Below are positions 21,721-21,877 of a stretch of DNA of 21,877 nt, piece by piece. The stretch comes from DATAMF01 sp964472565 (GTDB taxonomy: Bacteria > Chloroflexota > Anaerolineae > Aggregatilineales > Aggregatilineaceae), in contig CAYYNB010000097.1 of the NCBI GenBank assembly GCA_964472565.1, positions 1 to 21,877 of the forward strand, given 5' to 3'. The stretch's first letter is position 1. Each line of letters begins with the position of its first letter. Made by a program: the position numbers and the translations under genes. The notes below the pieces were generated by a model. The model saw only the letters and a list, made by a program, of their open reading frames with translations, was not told where the DNA came from and searched no databases.

Positions 21721-21877
21721 TCCCTTCCGACCCCTTCCGGCTTACGGAGAAAGATCGAGGATGAGGTCCGTAGGGGCAATTCACGGCTTGCCCCGCGCTC
21801 ACGACGCGCCATCCGTAGGGGCACTGCTTGCTGCGCCCAACTTCCCCCTCTTCCAACTCGGTTGGAGAGGGGGACCG
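21721..21877. repeat. Cluster of family A and B hairpin repeats at the window end
   Basis: Two family A copies lie at 21770-21794 (GTAGGGGCAA...TTGCCCC) and 21815-21838 (GTAGGGGCAC...GCGCCC, almost identical to 110-133). The second is followed directly by a family B hairpin (21839-21875: CCCCCTCTTCCAAC paired with GTTGGAGAGGGGG). A diverged B-like stretch precedes them at about 21721-21765. The A-then-B order repeats that at 110-187 and 19990-20069. Confidence 0.75.

Larger units (their letters stand above)
21516..21877. other. Non-coding 362-base tail of the window
   Basis: No credible gene is seen. In order it holds the leader of the hydrolase gene, the third 13-bp repeat array (21583-21634), the third LexA-like promoter (21640-21668), a short 10-bp direct repeat (TCTGAGCATA twice, from about 21667), and a cluster of hairpin repeats from 21721 to the end. 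No open frame follows the promoter within 200 nt. Confidence 0.75.

Noticed and set aside
21624..21824. Short minus-strand open frame over the terminal repeats
   Set aside because: It is composed of the promoter module and dispersed repeats and has no ribosome site or protein-like composition.

Overview
The window is a dense, GC-rich bacterial chromosome segment of 21,877 bases with 22 supported protein-coding genes. I see no rRNA, tRNA, CRISPR array, transposase, integrase or replication origin. Several traits suggest a Chloroflexota (Anaerolineae-like) genome: secreted SH3b proteins with VPPT-rich linkers and a C-terminal CHKG...AHxxHGDxxGxC motif, zinc-ribbon/FHA proteins with a long insert before the SRxH motif, and many dispersed palindromic repeats beginning GTAGGGGC. 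This assignment is an inference from family style; no marker gene is present.

Layout. Bases 1-253 hold dispersed hairpin repeats. Bases 254-3606 encode an alpha/beta hydrolase (-), a hydrolase-like protein with a degenerate active site (+), an MFS transporter (-) and a small predicted coiled-coil protein (+). Bases 3663-6563 encode two tandem paralogous secreted SH3b/FecR-like proteins (-). Bases 6779-9159 form a minus-strand group: NarL-type histidine kinase, response regulator and MarR-like regulator. Divergent from it, 9354-13210 is an ABC operon (ATPase, double-FtsX permease, ATPase) closed by a clear terminator. The intergenic region between them carries inverted repeats that could be the response regulator's operators.

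Bases 13292-18239 are the most unusual part. They hold a single-gene fusion of an HK97-type prohead protease and major capsid protein, then a minus-strand block of three FHA paralogues (two with zinc ribbons), then plus-strand genes for a head-tail connector-like and a tail-completion-like protein. No terminase, portal, tail tube, lysis or integrase gene lies beside them. The capsid gene is preceded by a modular promoter: 13-bp tandem repeats ending 5-6 bp before a sigma-70 -35 box, with a LexA/Cheo-box-like sequence in the spacer. The same module occurs at 1052-1124 and 21583-21668. The capsid fusion also has an internal Shine-Dalgarno and ATG exactly at the protease/capsid junction.

Bases 18229-21515 hold three paralogous secreted alpha/beta hydrolases and a WD40-like protein, all on the minus strand. 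One hydrolase has lost the apparent catalytic Asp and His. Bases 21516-21877 are non-coding, with the third promoter module and more hairpin repeats.

How the genes may work together: the sensor kinase and regulator probably control the adjacent ABC exporter. The capsid, FHA and connector genes look like a domesticated or remnant phage structural module that may be DNA-damage-inducible. The secreted SH3b proteins and hydrolases suggest cell-surface or envelope functions.
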